Source of the DNA: Nectonema munidae
Lineage: Eukaryota > Nematomorpha > Nectonematoida > Nectonematidae
Assembly (NCBI GenBank): GCA_030549495.1
Contig: JAUIRK010000786.1
Coordinates: 186,001 to 250,000, forward strand
Direction of reading: 5' to 3'
DNA: 64,000 nt
The position numbers and the translations under genes were made by a program. How positions within the stretch are numbered: position 1 is the stretch's first letter; the number at the start of each line of letters is the position of its first letter. Below are positions 1 to 10,325 of the stretch, piece after piece. The notes beneath the pieces are model-generated. The model worked only from the letters and a program-made list of their open reading frames with translations, was not told the DNA's origin and did no database searches.

Positions 1-70
1 AAACTCATAAAAAAAAAAGGAGAGAAAAGGGACCCATGGATAAAAAAGGTTGAGAACCAATGGTTTGGAC

Positions 71-263
71 CAGCGTTTTTCAAACTGTGGGTCCCTACTC
101 TTCAGTGGGTCGCGTGAAAAATAAAATGGGGCGTGACAAAAAAGATGCAGAATAAATGAATCTAGTGAACAGAGTTTGTCTTTTTACACCTAAGTATTAT
201 GGGTAGCGATGCAAACTGTGGTTCTTGCTATGGGTCGCAATAAAATAAGTTTGAAAAACGCTG
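71..263. mobile_element. hAT-type MITE with 8-bp TSD
   Basis: A 193-bp non-autonomous element. The left end CAGCGTTTTTCAAACTGTGG and the right end TTTGAAAAACGCTG are inverted copies. It is flanked by 8-bp direct repeats gtttggac (63-70) and gtttagac (264-271), 7 of 8 identical. CAG termini and 8-bp TSDs are typical of the hAT superfamily. No coding capacity. The interior carries GTGGGTCCC / GGGTCGC motifs, and similar words recur as a decayed copy near 23155-23210. Confidence 0.85.
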
Positions 264-271
264 GTTTAGAC

Positions 272-599
272 AATGAATTCTTTCCATTTTTATGTAGTTG
301 TACTTTTTCAAATTTATTTTCATAGATGGCGTTAAAATCAAAATATATTTTAGCGTTTCTAAAGGATTAAACAGTTGTTTAGTAAGAAATAGAAAGTGAA
401 TATCTTGAAATATAGCATAATAGTAATAAAATCGAGAATATTGTCCTTTTATATTAAATTTTCATTTTGGGAGTTTTACGGCATATATCCGTCTTTCGCG
501 TATGCAAAAAATCATCCGTCTTGCGAAGGTCACAAGATACTCTTTTTACTCTTGTACCTCAAATTTCCAAATCTTTTTTTAATAGTCAAGCTAGATTAA
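272..599. other. Intergenic, nothing recognised
   Basis: AT-rich sequence without a convincing open frame, splice-bounded exon or repeat end. Confidence 0.4.
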
Positions 600-1530
600 C
601 CATTTTTTAGACTTTAAAAAAGATTTTAATTCAGTTGATCACAAGCTGTTATTCTATAAACTTTATCGATATTGGAATATGCATTCTCTTCTTGATTGGA
701 TTTCTTTATTTTCGTCCAAATTATGTTTACTATCACAGTTCTTCTCTCATTCAAAATGTCAATTTAGCTGTCCCTCAAGGATCAATACTTGAAAATTATT
801 TGTATTAATTATATCATTAATTATAAATCTTCCTTTTTTAATTTTATTCTTTATACTGGGGATATTTGGATAAATGATCCTGAAAATTTTATGTTTTTAA
901 GTTTGCTAAAGTTAATGTTCTTTTAAAATCGATTGGTGATTGGTCACTTAAAGACTTCACTTAAATGTTTCAAAATGTTGCTACATGTTTTTTACTAATA
1001 AAAGTGTTGAAAGTATTTGTCACCTGGAAATTAATGGCCAAACTTTATATCAGATTTTCCAAGTCCGGTATTTGGGGTTGTCTTGATAGTCAACTTATAT
1101 GGAAAAGTCATGTATCACACGTTATTAACAAATTGTCTTGTCTATATGGAATTTTGATTAAGTATAGCTTATACTTTGAAATAAGTCACGTTTTATGCTT
1201 TTTTAATGCTCCCGTTTACCCTTATTTATTGTATGCTAACTTTCTTCGGCACAACTCTTATAAACATCTAAACATGATCGAGTCATTATTAAAGAAATTT
1301 CTCAAATTGCTTTCAAAAATGATAAAATGGATGCTTTAATTTCTTGTAACACCTGTCCATACTCATTTTACTATAGATCTAATGATGCCCTACATATGCT
1401 ATACGTCAAACGTAAAACTACATTCAGTAAAGTTTTTGTTGACCACATAAACGCCTTTAATTTATTTAAATTTTATTTAAAGAATTCTACCTACCTGTCA
1501 TTCAAAAAAAGCTAAAATTGAAGATAGGAT
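600..1530 (+). pseudogene. LINE fragment, reverse transcriptase remnant
   Basis: Decayed + strand piece of a non-LTR retrotransposon. Around 616-800 the translation keeps DFNSVDHKLLFYKL, the counterpart of the RT block DFxKAFDxVDHxxLL, and then LAVPQGSIL, the counterpart of GVPQGSILGP. The frame then shifts; from about 965 an open stretch has WKSHVSHVINKLS followed by GILI, which matches the conserved region after the RT palm in CR1/Jockey-group LINEs (WxxHIxxVxxKLSxxxGIL). It stops where the 3' tail of the opposite-strand LINE begins (about 1570). Endonuclease and ORF1 are missing. Dead copy; clade not resolved. Confidence 0.7.
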
Positions 1531-1564
1531 TGAAGCTTGAATATTTTGTGCCATTTTTTTTATT

Positions 1565-4500
1565 TAACTATAAGAAGAAGAAGTTTATTTGAAACAAAAC
1601 ATGAGTGACGCAATGATTACATAATGTATTAATGATTATAATTTAAGTGAGTGGAATCAAACTCCATCAAAGCTCTTTGAATTAAAAAAAAAGTTGAAAA
1701 ATAACTCGAAATATAGAAAAATCAAAATGTGACACATTAAAATTTCCATAACAAAAAGACACACAACAATAATAAAAAATATATATAAAAAAAAAGAAAA
1801 CTGTGCAATCCAAAAGGCCTATGACCCGCTTAAATGATATTGCCACAAAGAAAAAAATTATACAATGTTAGATAATTCATAATATTCAAATTAGGATTAG
1901 AAGATTTTATAGTTGCAAAAAAAAGCATTTGTTCACTAATAAAAATATACATAAAATTTCACAATAAGCAGTTCGAACCATAAGAATCCAATTGGATTGA
2001 AAATTTACAAGAAAAACAGTTACTTAGAGGTCATTTAACTTTATAATTTTCAATGTATCTTTCTTTGATTTTTTTCTTAAATTCGCATATACTAAAACTT
2101 AGGTAATTGACTAGATACAAATTTTTATTGTTCCAAAACTCAGCCAATTTAAATTTGATAGTTTGATATTTCAATCTTTTATAATACGGGAGAATGGTGT
2201 TCAATTTATATCGTAAATCATATCTATCTTTCATTGGGTTAAAATCTAAAACATCTAAAAATGTATCAAAAAGCTGATTGTGGAAAAACATAATCGAATG
2301 ATGTATAAATCATCTCAGGATGAGTACCATTGTATCCAGGATGAAGAGAGGAATCGAATGATTTATAAATCATTTCTAGATGACATACTTAAAAAAATGT
2401 AGTTTTTAGAACAAAATTGTGACAAAGATAAAAAAAAACTAAGAATTGAACGAAATTTTATTGTTTCAAAAATTTATATTAGTTTTTTTTTATTAATTTT
2501 TTGCTCTAATCTTTGAAAATGGCCATTATTCCCAAATTGCGCAAATTCTCGAATTGCGCATGACACGTTTGTTTACAATACAAGCGATGTGACAGCCCCA
2601 TTTTAGTTTATTGTCAATGACAACACCTAGTATTTCAAAAGATTCAGTGCATTTCAACATGAAATTATCGAGTTTAATTTTAGTTTCACTCTTACTTGTC
2701 AATAGCATCGCTTGATATTTATTGAAATTTACTTTCATACTGTTTACGGAACACTAATTAAAAACTCCATATAATTGATCATTAAAGTAATTGAGACTAA
2801 TAGTTTCATCATCCAAAGAAAAAGGCATATTTATTGTAAGATCATCAGCAAACGTGAAAAAGACAGTTTTTCATTAGATCAGTACAGATCATTTGAAAAT
2901 AATAAAAAGAGCAATGGGCCCAAAATAGAACCCTGAGGAACACCTGAAGCAACATCTATTTTTTTAGAAAATGAACTATCAAAAACAACTTGTTGTTGAC
3001 GATCTTTTAAATACGACACGATGAGGAATAATGACTGATATAGAAAACCATACGAACTTAGTTTTTGAATGAGAAGATTATGTGGAATCATATCAAAAGT
3101 TTTAGTAAAGTCAATAAAGACTGTTAAAACACCAACACCGGGTTGAAGTTTATCAAGAATTTCATTAATAAAGAGACATAACAATAGCTGAGTGTTGTGC
3201 TTTTCTCTAAAACCAAACTGTAATTTGTAAAGCAGATTATTTAAAGTGAAGTAATTGATTATTTGTTTATATAACAGTTTCTCAAACACCCCCAAGAAGG
3301 CGGGTACAATTGATATGGGACGGTAATTGTTAGGGTCAAGCTTATCACCTTTTTTGAAAATGGGAGAAACTTTAAAGAGCTTAAAAACTTTAGGATAAAC
3401 TCCGAACTCTAAGCAAGAATTAAACCCTAACTTAACAATGTAGTTGATAGCCAATTTTACATACTTCATAGAAAAACCGTAGATATCCGCGCAATTTTTG
3501 TTCTCAAAAGAGTTGACAACTAGTAAAACATCTTGCATTGATATCTTATGAAAATTGAAGTAATGGTTTTTAGCAAAGCTGAAGGTGGGTGGATTGAAAT
3601 CGTGAGTATCATTCATAACATTGGTAAATTTATCATTAAATATATTTGAAATATGAGTAGTATCCTGAATCAAATTTCCTTATTTTAGTTGACTTATTCA
3701 AACAATAATTCAATTTTTTCCAAACAAGTAATAATACTTATTTTCAGCTTTTTGGACAATTGATTTCTGATATACAAGTAGTTTTTCCTTAAATTATCAT
3801 TTGTAGATTTCTTCATTTTCAAAAAAATTTTATTTCTAAGTTTTAACATTTCTAGAAGTTCTTTGTTTATCCAAGACTTCAAACCATTTTTATAATACAG
3901 ATAAGAATTTTTCTTAAATGTAACTAATTTATAGCTTGAATTTAGAAAACTTGTTAATTTGTTATGGAGCATTTGAAAGAAGATATTAGGTTAATCAGAC
4001 AAACTAATTAAATAGTTATGCCAATCAAACACTTTAATAGACTTTATAAAAAAAGTTTTGTCAAACAGTTTTTTGAACAAAGTACTATTATTTTTAAAAG
4101 TAAAGTTCAATGATGTCAAAACTGGCAAGTGATCTGAAACATGGAAATTAAGGTTGAATGATAGACAGGAATCAAAATTAGTAGAAATATAAATGTTGTC
4201 TAACAGTGACTCACTAATAAAACGAGTGTACTTGGTAATTGTTGGCTTGAAATGGTTAGATAACAAAATTTCAAAAAATCGTTTGGTAGAAGTATTATTT
4301 GACAAATTAAACAGGTCAAAATTAAAATCCCCAACGAAGAAAGTAGACTTAAAATCATAGGGATAGTGATACAAAAAAGATTCAAACTGCTCAATGAGTT
4401 GGGAATCATTTGTAGGTCTCCGATATATATTATTTATACTTAATGTCTCCGAGGATTCAAATTAGTATTGTAAGAACCTCAAAATATTCACTATCTAAAA

Positions 4501-4716
4501 AGTGGTTGCAAATTTCAAAATCCAAATTTTTATTAATGTAGATTGCTAATCCTGAATGAGAATTTCACGAAGGAGGTGAGAATACTAAGTAGTAGCCATC
4601 AATATTAAAAACATTAAAATTATTTTCAGTGATCCAAGTTTCTTGTAAACAGATTAATTCGGGTAGACATTGGTTTTGAAGAAAAAAATATCAAGAAAAC
4701 CCAAAAGAGAACCATA
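1565..4716 (-). pseudogene. LINE 1 (CR1/Jockey group), 3' part: EN-RT
   Basis: The main body of a - strand non-LTR retrotransposon, read from 4716 down to 1565. An APE-type endonuclease is recognisable: CLQETWITE near 4630, GDFNFDLF near 4320, SLLDNIYIST near 4190 and SDHLPVL near 4120. Then comes the RT (3673-2879) with FKKGDKLDPNNYRPISIVP, FIDFTKTFDMIPHNLL and GVPQGSILGP. The catalytic FADDLTINMPF is present just downstream (about 2858-2825) but in another frame, and the thumb region (2738-2526) is in a third. The 3' end has a CTTCTTCTTCTTATA tail (about 1573), also seen in the LINE at 42-45 kb. Several frame breaks make it inactive. The 5' end continues at 7523-7700, beyond an inserted hAT element. 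Confidence 0.85.
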
Positions 4717-4724
4717 CTTGGCTC

Positions 4725-7514
4725 CAAGGGCGTATAGATTTATATCCCTCGGGTTTAAAAAAATTACATATAAATAATTTTAAATAAATGAAACAAAATA
4801 CAAGAAAATAATATTTATCAAGTTTTTTTAAATATTTTTTCTTTGGTAATTTTCTCCCTTGGTCCAATACGAATTTTAAATGGCTTTACTAAAATTTCTT
4901 CTAAAATCAGTTTTTCTTGTTTTTTTATATTCCTTTAGATTACTATAAACTAGTTTTATCTTGATGTCCCAAAATAAAAAATTTAAAACATCAAAAATTA
5001 CTTCATATTTTAATTATCATGAAAAAACACGTGAAAATGAAGAGATTCAGATATCTGAAATTGGAACAAATAATACAGGCAATACATTTATTACTGGGCG
5101 TGAGAAAATTTTGAACACGCTTGATTCCAATGATGATGTATCTTTTGATAATTGGCAGACTCCAAATCATCGATCTAGTTCTTCTATTCCTACAAAAGTG
5201 ACTCAAACTCAAAAAATATATTTCCAAGAAAAAACGCCTGGATTCATTATGAACCCGCTTTAAAAAAGGTACCTTGTTTCTACTGTGCACAAGCAGAAAA
5301 ATTAGGTACCTTGAAAATGGCAAGAAACAAAGAACCTGCCTTTCAGAAGGCTTTAATAATTGGAAAAAGGCATTATCTAGATTCGAAAGCCATCAAGCTT
5401 CTCAATGTCACAGAACTGCAATGGCATTGATTTCTTTGAAACCTCAGGAAAAAATAAATATCATAATGGATGCTAATCGATATCAACAACAGAAGACGGT
5501 TTGGAATTCTCTGATAGATATTTTCAAGAGTTTGCATTTCCTATTGCGCCAAGGTCTAGCATTTCGAGGACACACTGCAAAAGAAGGAAACTTCTATCAA
5601 TTATTAAAACTTTTTCAAGAAAAAAATGATGAAGTACTCAAAGGATATTTAAAAAAATCAATTAGTTTCACAGATTCATGTAGAAATAAAACAAATATTC
5701 AGTAATAATATTGTTAGAACTATTTCTGCAGAAGTTGCAAAAGATGGGCCTTTTGGAGTTATGGTTGACGGAACGCAAGATCAATGGAATGGAACAAGAA
5801 GTTGTCTGTTTTCGGCATGTCGATGAAAACCTAGAAATTTATGAAAAGTTTGTTGGACTGTATGAGCTTCATAGTACATCAGGAGAAATGATTTCAAAGA
5901 TGGTTTTTGATGTTATCACTCGCCTTTCACTGTCAAATGCCAATTTGAGAGCTCAGACGTATGATGGGTAAGTACAAAGGATGTCAACCAAAAGTTAAAG
6001 AGTTACAACCCCTTGCTTTGAACTTTCACTGTGCATCACTTATATCTAATCTGATCGTGCAACATGCAACTTCTGCTAACATTAATATTCGAGATGCCAT
6101 ACAATTGGTTCATGAACTGGGTGTTATATATAAAATTCAAGGTAATTTAAAATTTTTAGAAAATATACTTTTATATGTTATCTTCATTTTTCAATTGCTA
6201 AGTATATTATTATTATTATTATATCTAGAATCTCTTTAACGCCATTGCATACGATAGCTTTTCTGATAATCAACCTGTAAACTTTTCTACACTTCGTCCC
6301 CTCTGTCCAACTCGTTGGCTCTGTAGGTTGCCTGTAATTTTATCTGTAAAAACAACTATGAAAGTGTTCTTCAAAGTTTAAGTGAACTGGCTTCATCAAA
6401 TACTTTCGATTCTAAAGTAGTAAAAGCTAATGGTCTTCTTGATCGTTTTTCAAAAGCAAAAACATTACTTAGCCTAGAGATGGTGATCAAACCAATTACT
6501 GCACTTGAACAGCTGAATCGATCTTATCAATCTCGCCATGCTGTTGTTTCACATAAGCTTCTAAAAACATTGATTGAAAATAAAATGTTTTTTTGACAGG
6601 TATGCTGCAAGCAGTCAAGATAACAATCGAACAAATGTTAGCTTAGCGAACTGATGAGAAATTTCATGAATTGTATGAGATGACAGTATTGAAAGTAAAT
6701 GAGCTTGGCTTGAAATCGCTAGCTGTTCCAAGAAAAAAGAGACTAGAGCAATTAAAAGCGGCTGTTGAAGTGGCTAAAGAAATCAATCCAGAAGAACATT
6801 TTAGAGGGCAATACTTTGCGTTTATTGACTCAATTGTTTTAAAAATGAAAAAAATGTATGATTTAACACAGCATGATCTTACAATTTACAAAGTTCTCGA
6901 AGATATACTAATTTCGGGCAAAATTATCAATGAAAAATTAGTGAAAAGATATCCAGAGCTGCAAAAAGATGCGCTAGAAGTACAGCTGGCTATGTTTCAA
7001 CAAACGACTAAAGCAAATTGCTTACAGCAAGTCAAAAGCATGACACCAGAAGTCCGGAGACTCTTTCCACAAGTAGCTACGCTCATGAAGTTGCTTTTGG
7101 TATGCCCAGTTACATCTACCGAATGCGAACTCAGCTTTTCTAAGAAGACTGAAAACATGGCTGAGAAGTACTATGAGTCAGAAAAGGCTCAACGCAGTAG
7201 CCATCTGTAACAGCCACCATGTTCTTTTTAGATAATGCGTCCCTTGAATCTCATGTCAAAGAGTTTGCTAGCAGATATGAAAAATGAAGTGAGACATTTG
7301 GCCTCTAAAAATTTTTCCAGTTATTTATCAAACTTTTTTCATATATGACTTTATTTTTAATTGATAAATCTTTTTAGTTTTTTAATAAAGTTGTAAAAAG
7401 TATGCGTTAATCCATATTACACGCCGCTCCAAAGCTAGCTATGATTGCCAGTCACGCCCAATGCAATAATCCATATAGCATCCCCCTAGGTATGATTACC
7501 TGTCTACGCCTCTG
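4725..7514 (+). mobile_element. hAT transposon (ZMYM1-like) inserted in LINE 1
   Basis: A 2.79 kb element whose ends are CAAGGGCGTATAG and, inverted, CAGAGGCGTAGACAGG. It is flanked by 8-bp direct repeats cttggctc (4717-4724) and cttgactc (7515-7522), 7 of 8 identical. The insertion splits the - strand LINE between its start (7700-7523) and its endonuclease (from 4716). The family moves by excision and reinsertion through a hAT transposase. The coding remnants inside are listed separately. Confidence 0.9.
4961..7288 (+). pseudogene. ZMYM1-like hAT transposase, broken
   Basis: Transposase remnant in several frames. Order: N-terminal region with KTSKITSYF (4961-5263); a TTF/MYM-like zinc-finger stretch near 5274-5420 with CTSRKIRYLENGKK and FESHQASQCHRTAM; RQGLAFRGH at about 5550, a hallmark of the ZMYM1/TTF-hAT group (xxGLAFRGHxE); an RNase-H-like core in pieces (5711-6239); and the C-terminal hATC dimerisation domain (about 7070-7170) with LLLVCPVTSTECELSFS, where the family usually has LP(V/I)SSAxxERSFS. 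At least three frame changes separate the pieces and the catalytic acidic residues cannot be placed in one reading frame. Its frame runs opposite to the LINE it entered. Confidence 0.8.
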
Positions 7515-7522
7515 CTTGACTC

Positions 7523-7700
7523 TAAGAGATTGAATATTGAGACTTATCAAGTTGAAGTTATATAAATTCAAATTTTCATCCATGTCAGAAAAGTTAGATG
7601 GAAAAAAATTTTTGAAAAGTAGGGGATCATTAAAATAAACAAAATCAAAGAGATCAACAATATTATTACAATCAATAGGCAGAAGCCACAATTATAGCAG
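7523..7700 (-). pseudogene. LINE 1, 5' part (start of endonuclease)
   Basis: Continues the - strand LINE upstream of the hAT insertion. The peptide has LNLYNFNLISLNIQSLRVK, the start of an APE endonuclease (typically xxNIxSLxxK). After removal of the hAT element and one TSD copy it joins sequence at 4716 that encodes KYGSLLGFLD and then CLQETWITE, the expected order for this domain. No ORF1 is visible upstream; the copy may be 5'-truncated near 7700. Confidence 0.75.
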
Positions 7701-7779
7701 TTACTTCTATTTCAAATATAAAATGCTGTGAACCTGATGATATTTCTATGTCAATTATCGCTAAATTAATCTTATGGCA

Positions 7780-8780
7780 TACTCAGTGAAGATCTACTGA
7801 TTTCCAATGAACTAGAAAAAGGTGTAAAAATATAGTATTGGAATTTTCAAAAAAGATCTTGACCGTGAAGAAGAAGCTCCTCCCTTGTTAATCAAAAATG
7901 TTAAAGTTAATATTTCAATCATCAATTCACTAAAAAAGTAATGGGAAAATTTCCAAACAGTTAGCGTTGCCATAACTATCACAGATACCAATATGTGAAG
8001 GTATAGTTTTTCTAAAATAGAAAAACTATAGAAAAGAAGATATAGTGTTCCTTCGTTATGAAAGTGAGAGTCTTTTAGATGATAACGGTGGAAAACTTTT
8101 TGTAATTGAAAAAAGAAGATTATGAATGATTTCATGAAGAAGACGGTTTTGTGAGAGTAACACCCAGTAATATTTTTAACCTGCCATTTTATAAAATTGC
8201 TGAATAAATTATTTATCACTAAATATATTATATAACCCATCTATGGGGTTATTATTGAAAAATTTTTCAATTCAGCTTTTATATGAGCGTTTAGCAAACA
8301 TGATCTCATGTCCCCTTGAGGTGAATAAAATCATTATTTTATCCATTAGGAAAAATTTATAAAACTCAATGTAGAGTCGAATTAACTTAAGCATTATAAT
8401 CACAGTGGAAATTTAGTATTAATTACCTGTGTATATTCTGAAACACTGCCATGGTGAAATAGAAAGCAGTCGATTTTCAAAATGGCGCGAAAATTCTTCA
8501 AAAATGAAGAAAAAAATATCTGAACACAAATTATCCAGAAATAAACAGTAACTGTAATTTAAAACAAGAGTGACAAAAATATTATCAGAATCAAATTGGG
8601 TATGTCGATCTACGGTGTGTGGATACGCTTACTTTAAAATATTGAGAAAATGTTTGATGTTAAGTTACCTGTGAAAGCTAATTTACTGGCAGGTGAAATA
8701 TTTTTTTCATGAAAAATAAATGACATCATCAGATTTGCAATCAATATTTTATAATTTTGGAAAAGAGACTCCCCACTGTC
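7780..8780. repeat. Unidentified dispersed repeat, copy A
   Basis: Direct-orientation counterpart of about 46420-48990. Shared landmarks in order: CCAATGA(A/G)CTAG (7803 / 46454); CGTGAAGAAGAAGCTC (7863 / 46511); CACCCAGTAAT; a stretch ending ATATATGGGTTATT-like (8240 / 47740); ACATGATCTCA; CACCTGTGAAA and AATTTACT; GAAAAATAAATGAC (8710 / 48898). Copy A is shorter because copy B carries four insertions. No protein family is recognised in either strand; open frames here are not shared with copy B. It could be a non-autonomous transposon, a LINE untranslated region or an old segmental duplication. Confidence 0.75.
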
Positions 8781-9440
8781 ACTGAGGAAATAAAAATAGG
8801 TGGTCATGAATAGGGTTAAGATTATTCAAAAGACACGTGTCTTATAAACGGGCGTGTACTATACTATGGAAGTCACGGTAATTTATTTAGAGTTTTTAGC
8901 GAAAATGTTTAGTTATGTCAAATAACGTAAAAATCTATATATCAAAAGGACTATGCAGTTTCATTGGTGGATGTAATGAATGCTAATAAATCATCGTGAA
9001 GTAATACAATTAATATACAAAATCATTATATAACATTTATTTACTTTTATCCCTTGAGATGGGAGAAGTGAAATAGAGTGTGTGTTGTAATCAATAAAAG
9101 ATTCTTGAGGCAAATATGTTCGCATGAATTGAGACGTATAACAAATGACTCCATGCTCTTAGCCAACGTTTCCTCGATGAGAAGTTTATGGTTCGTAGCA
9201 TAACAACTTTATCATCCATTTTAAGAAAATTGAAGCCACTGCAAAAGTAATTTTTTGTATCACATAACCTTTTCTTTATTTCCTTTTAACAAGTTTTGCA
9301 ATTCCAGTGTGTAGATCGCTTTTACTCACAGAAAAGTTGAGTAAGCAGTCATATTTAGAAAAAGGCGCTATCTGATTTAGGAAAAAATGATTTTCAAACA
9401 CTTTTTTATTTATTAGTTATAGCAATATAATTTTGTAACG
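8781..9440. other. Non-coding, nothing recognised
   Basis: AT-rich sequence with no supported gene, terminal repeat pair or known repeat. Confidence 0.4.
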
Positions 9441-9447
9441 TTCTTCA

Positions 9448-9590
9448 GCGAGCCTCAACGCTTCTAGGGTGCATCTCTCAGCTTAAAAGTTGAAGGTCAG
9501 ATGTTCGATTCCCAAGAAAAACAAAATCGCAAAACTGGGATTAGTGCTTGATATAAAAGGAGATATTTTGTGTTTTAATTAACCTTCATA
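9448..9590 (+). repeat. tRNA-like sequence, probable SINE head
   Basis: Between 9448 and 9515 the sequence follows a tRNA outline: GCGAGCCTCAACGCTTCTAG, then CATCTCTCAGCTTAAAAGTT as an anticodon-arm-like part, then the B-box match GTTCGATTCC (9504-9513). The A box is degenerate and the acceptor and T stems do not pair well, so it is not a functional tRNA. An AT-rich tail follows. It differs from the - strand SINE family found five times elsewhere in the window. Confidence 0.4.
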
Positions 9591-9599
9591 ATAAAGATT

Positions 9600-10200
9600 A
9601 ATTATTTTTATTTATAAAAAAACAATACCAAATAGAAAAAACAAAAATGATATAGTATTGTAATAATTTCACTACATACCTTATGATCTAATTCAGGCAA
9701 TAGATCGTTGGCATGTGAAAACTTGAAAAAGGACAGTATTTTATCTTGGTTATTCTTTCGTCTAATAAAGTATTTATGAAGAAGAACTACTAATACCCTG
9801 CATAAATGCCGATGATTCGCATAATTTCATTCACTCAGTATATTTTGGATTGATTAGATTTCTTGATTTAGGATCTTGCATACATACCACCATTCTTTCC
9901 AAATAAAGCATCCAAAATGGGAAAGTAAAGAGTAGGCTATTTTGGCGAATGTGAATGACGATATTTATAGGTATGATTGGAACGCGCCCGTACATCCCAT
10001 TCTGATGTGTACAACGACATACGCATAGGAGAAATTTCTTAACACTAGAAAAGCCAAGGCGTTGCATAGAAGCGATTTTTAATTAGAATTATTTTCAAGG
10101 CACAAGGTTTTCAGATATTAAATATTTTTGAGCATTTTAAGTTAAATTTAATAGATGCTCCACACCGCTTTTATAGAGCCTCTGAAATAATAAGGTATAG
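9600..10200. other. Non-coding, nothing recognised
   Basis: AT-rich. The - strand open frame at 9831-10067 has no recognisable domain and no splice context, and I do not call it. Confidence 0.4.
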
Positions 10201-10202
10201 AA

Positions 10203-10325
10203 AAGGTAAAGGTACCGTGGGGTGTTTTCATCGAGAAGGCACACTTGCGCCGCTTGTATCGAACTATGAGAAAGTAGGCTTTATACGGAATCGAAACCAA
10301 GACCTTGAGTTATATAAAACACAGA
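10203..10325 (-). repeat. tRNA-derived SINE, copy 1
   Basis: Member of a SINE family whose tRNA part reads on the - strand. The + strand shows GGTACCGTGGGGTGTTTTCA, GAGAAGGCACACTTGCGCCG, CTTGTATCGAACTATGAG and ATCGAAACCAAGACCTTGAG, nearly identical to copies at 19800, 44709 and 52350. The complement of the last block is the B-box region, with CTTGGTTTCGAT here in place of CTTGGGTTCGAT. The tRNA end is truncated or diverged compared with copies 3 and 4. Confidence 0.85.
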
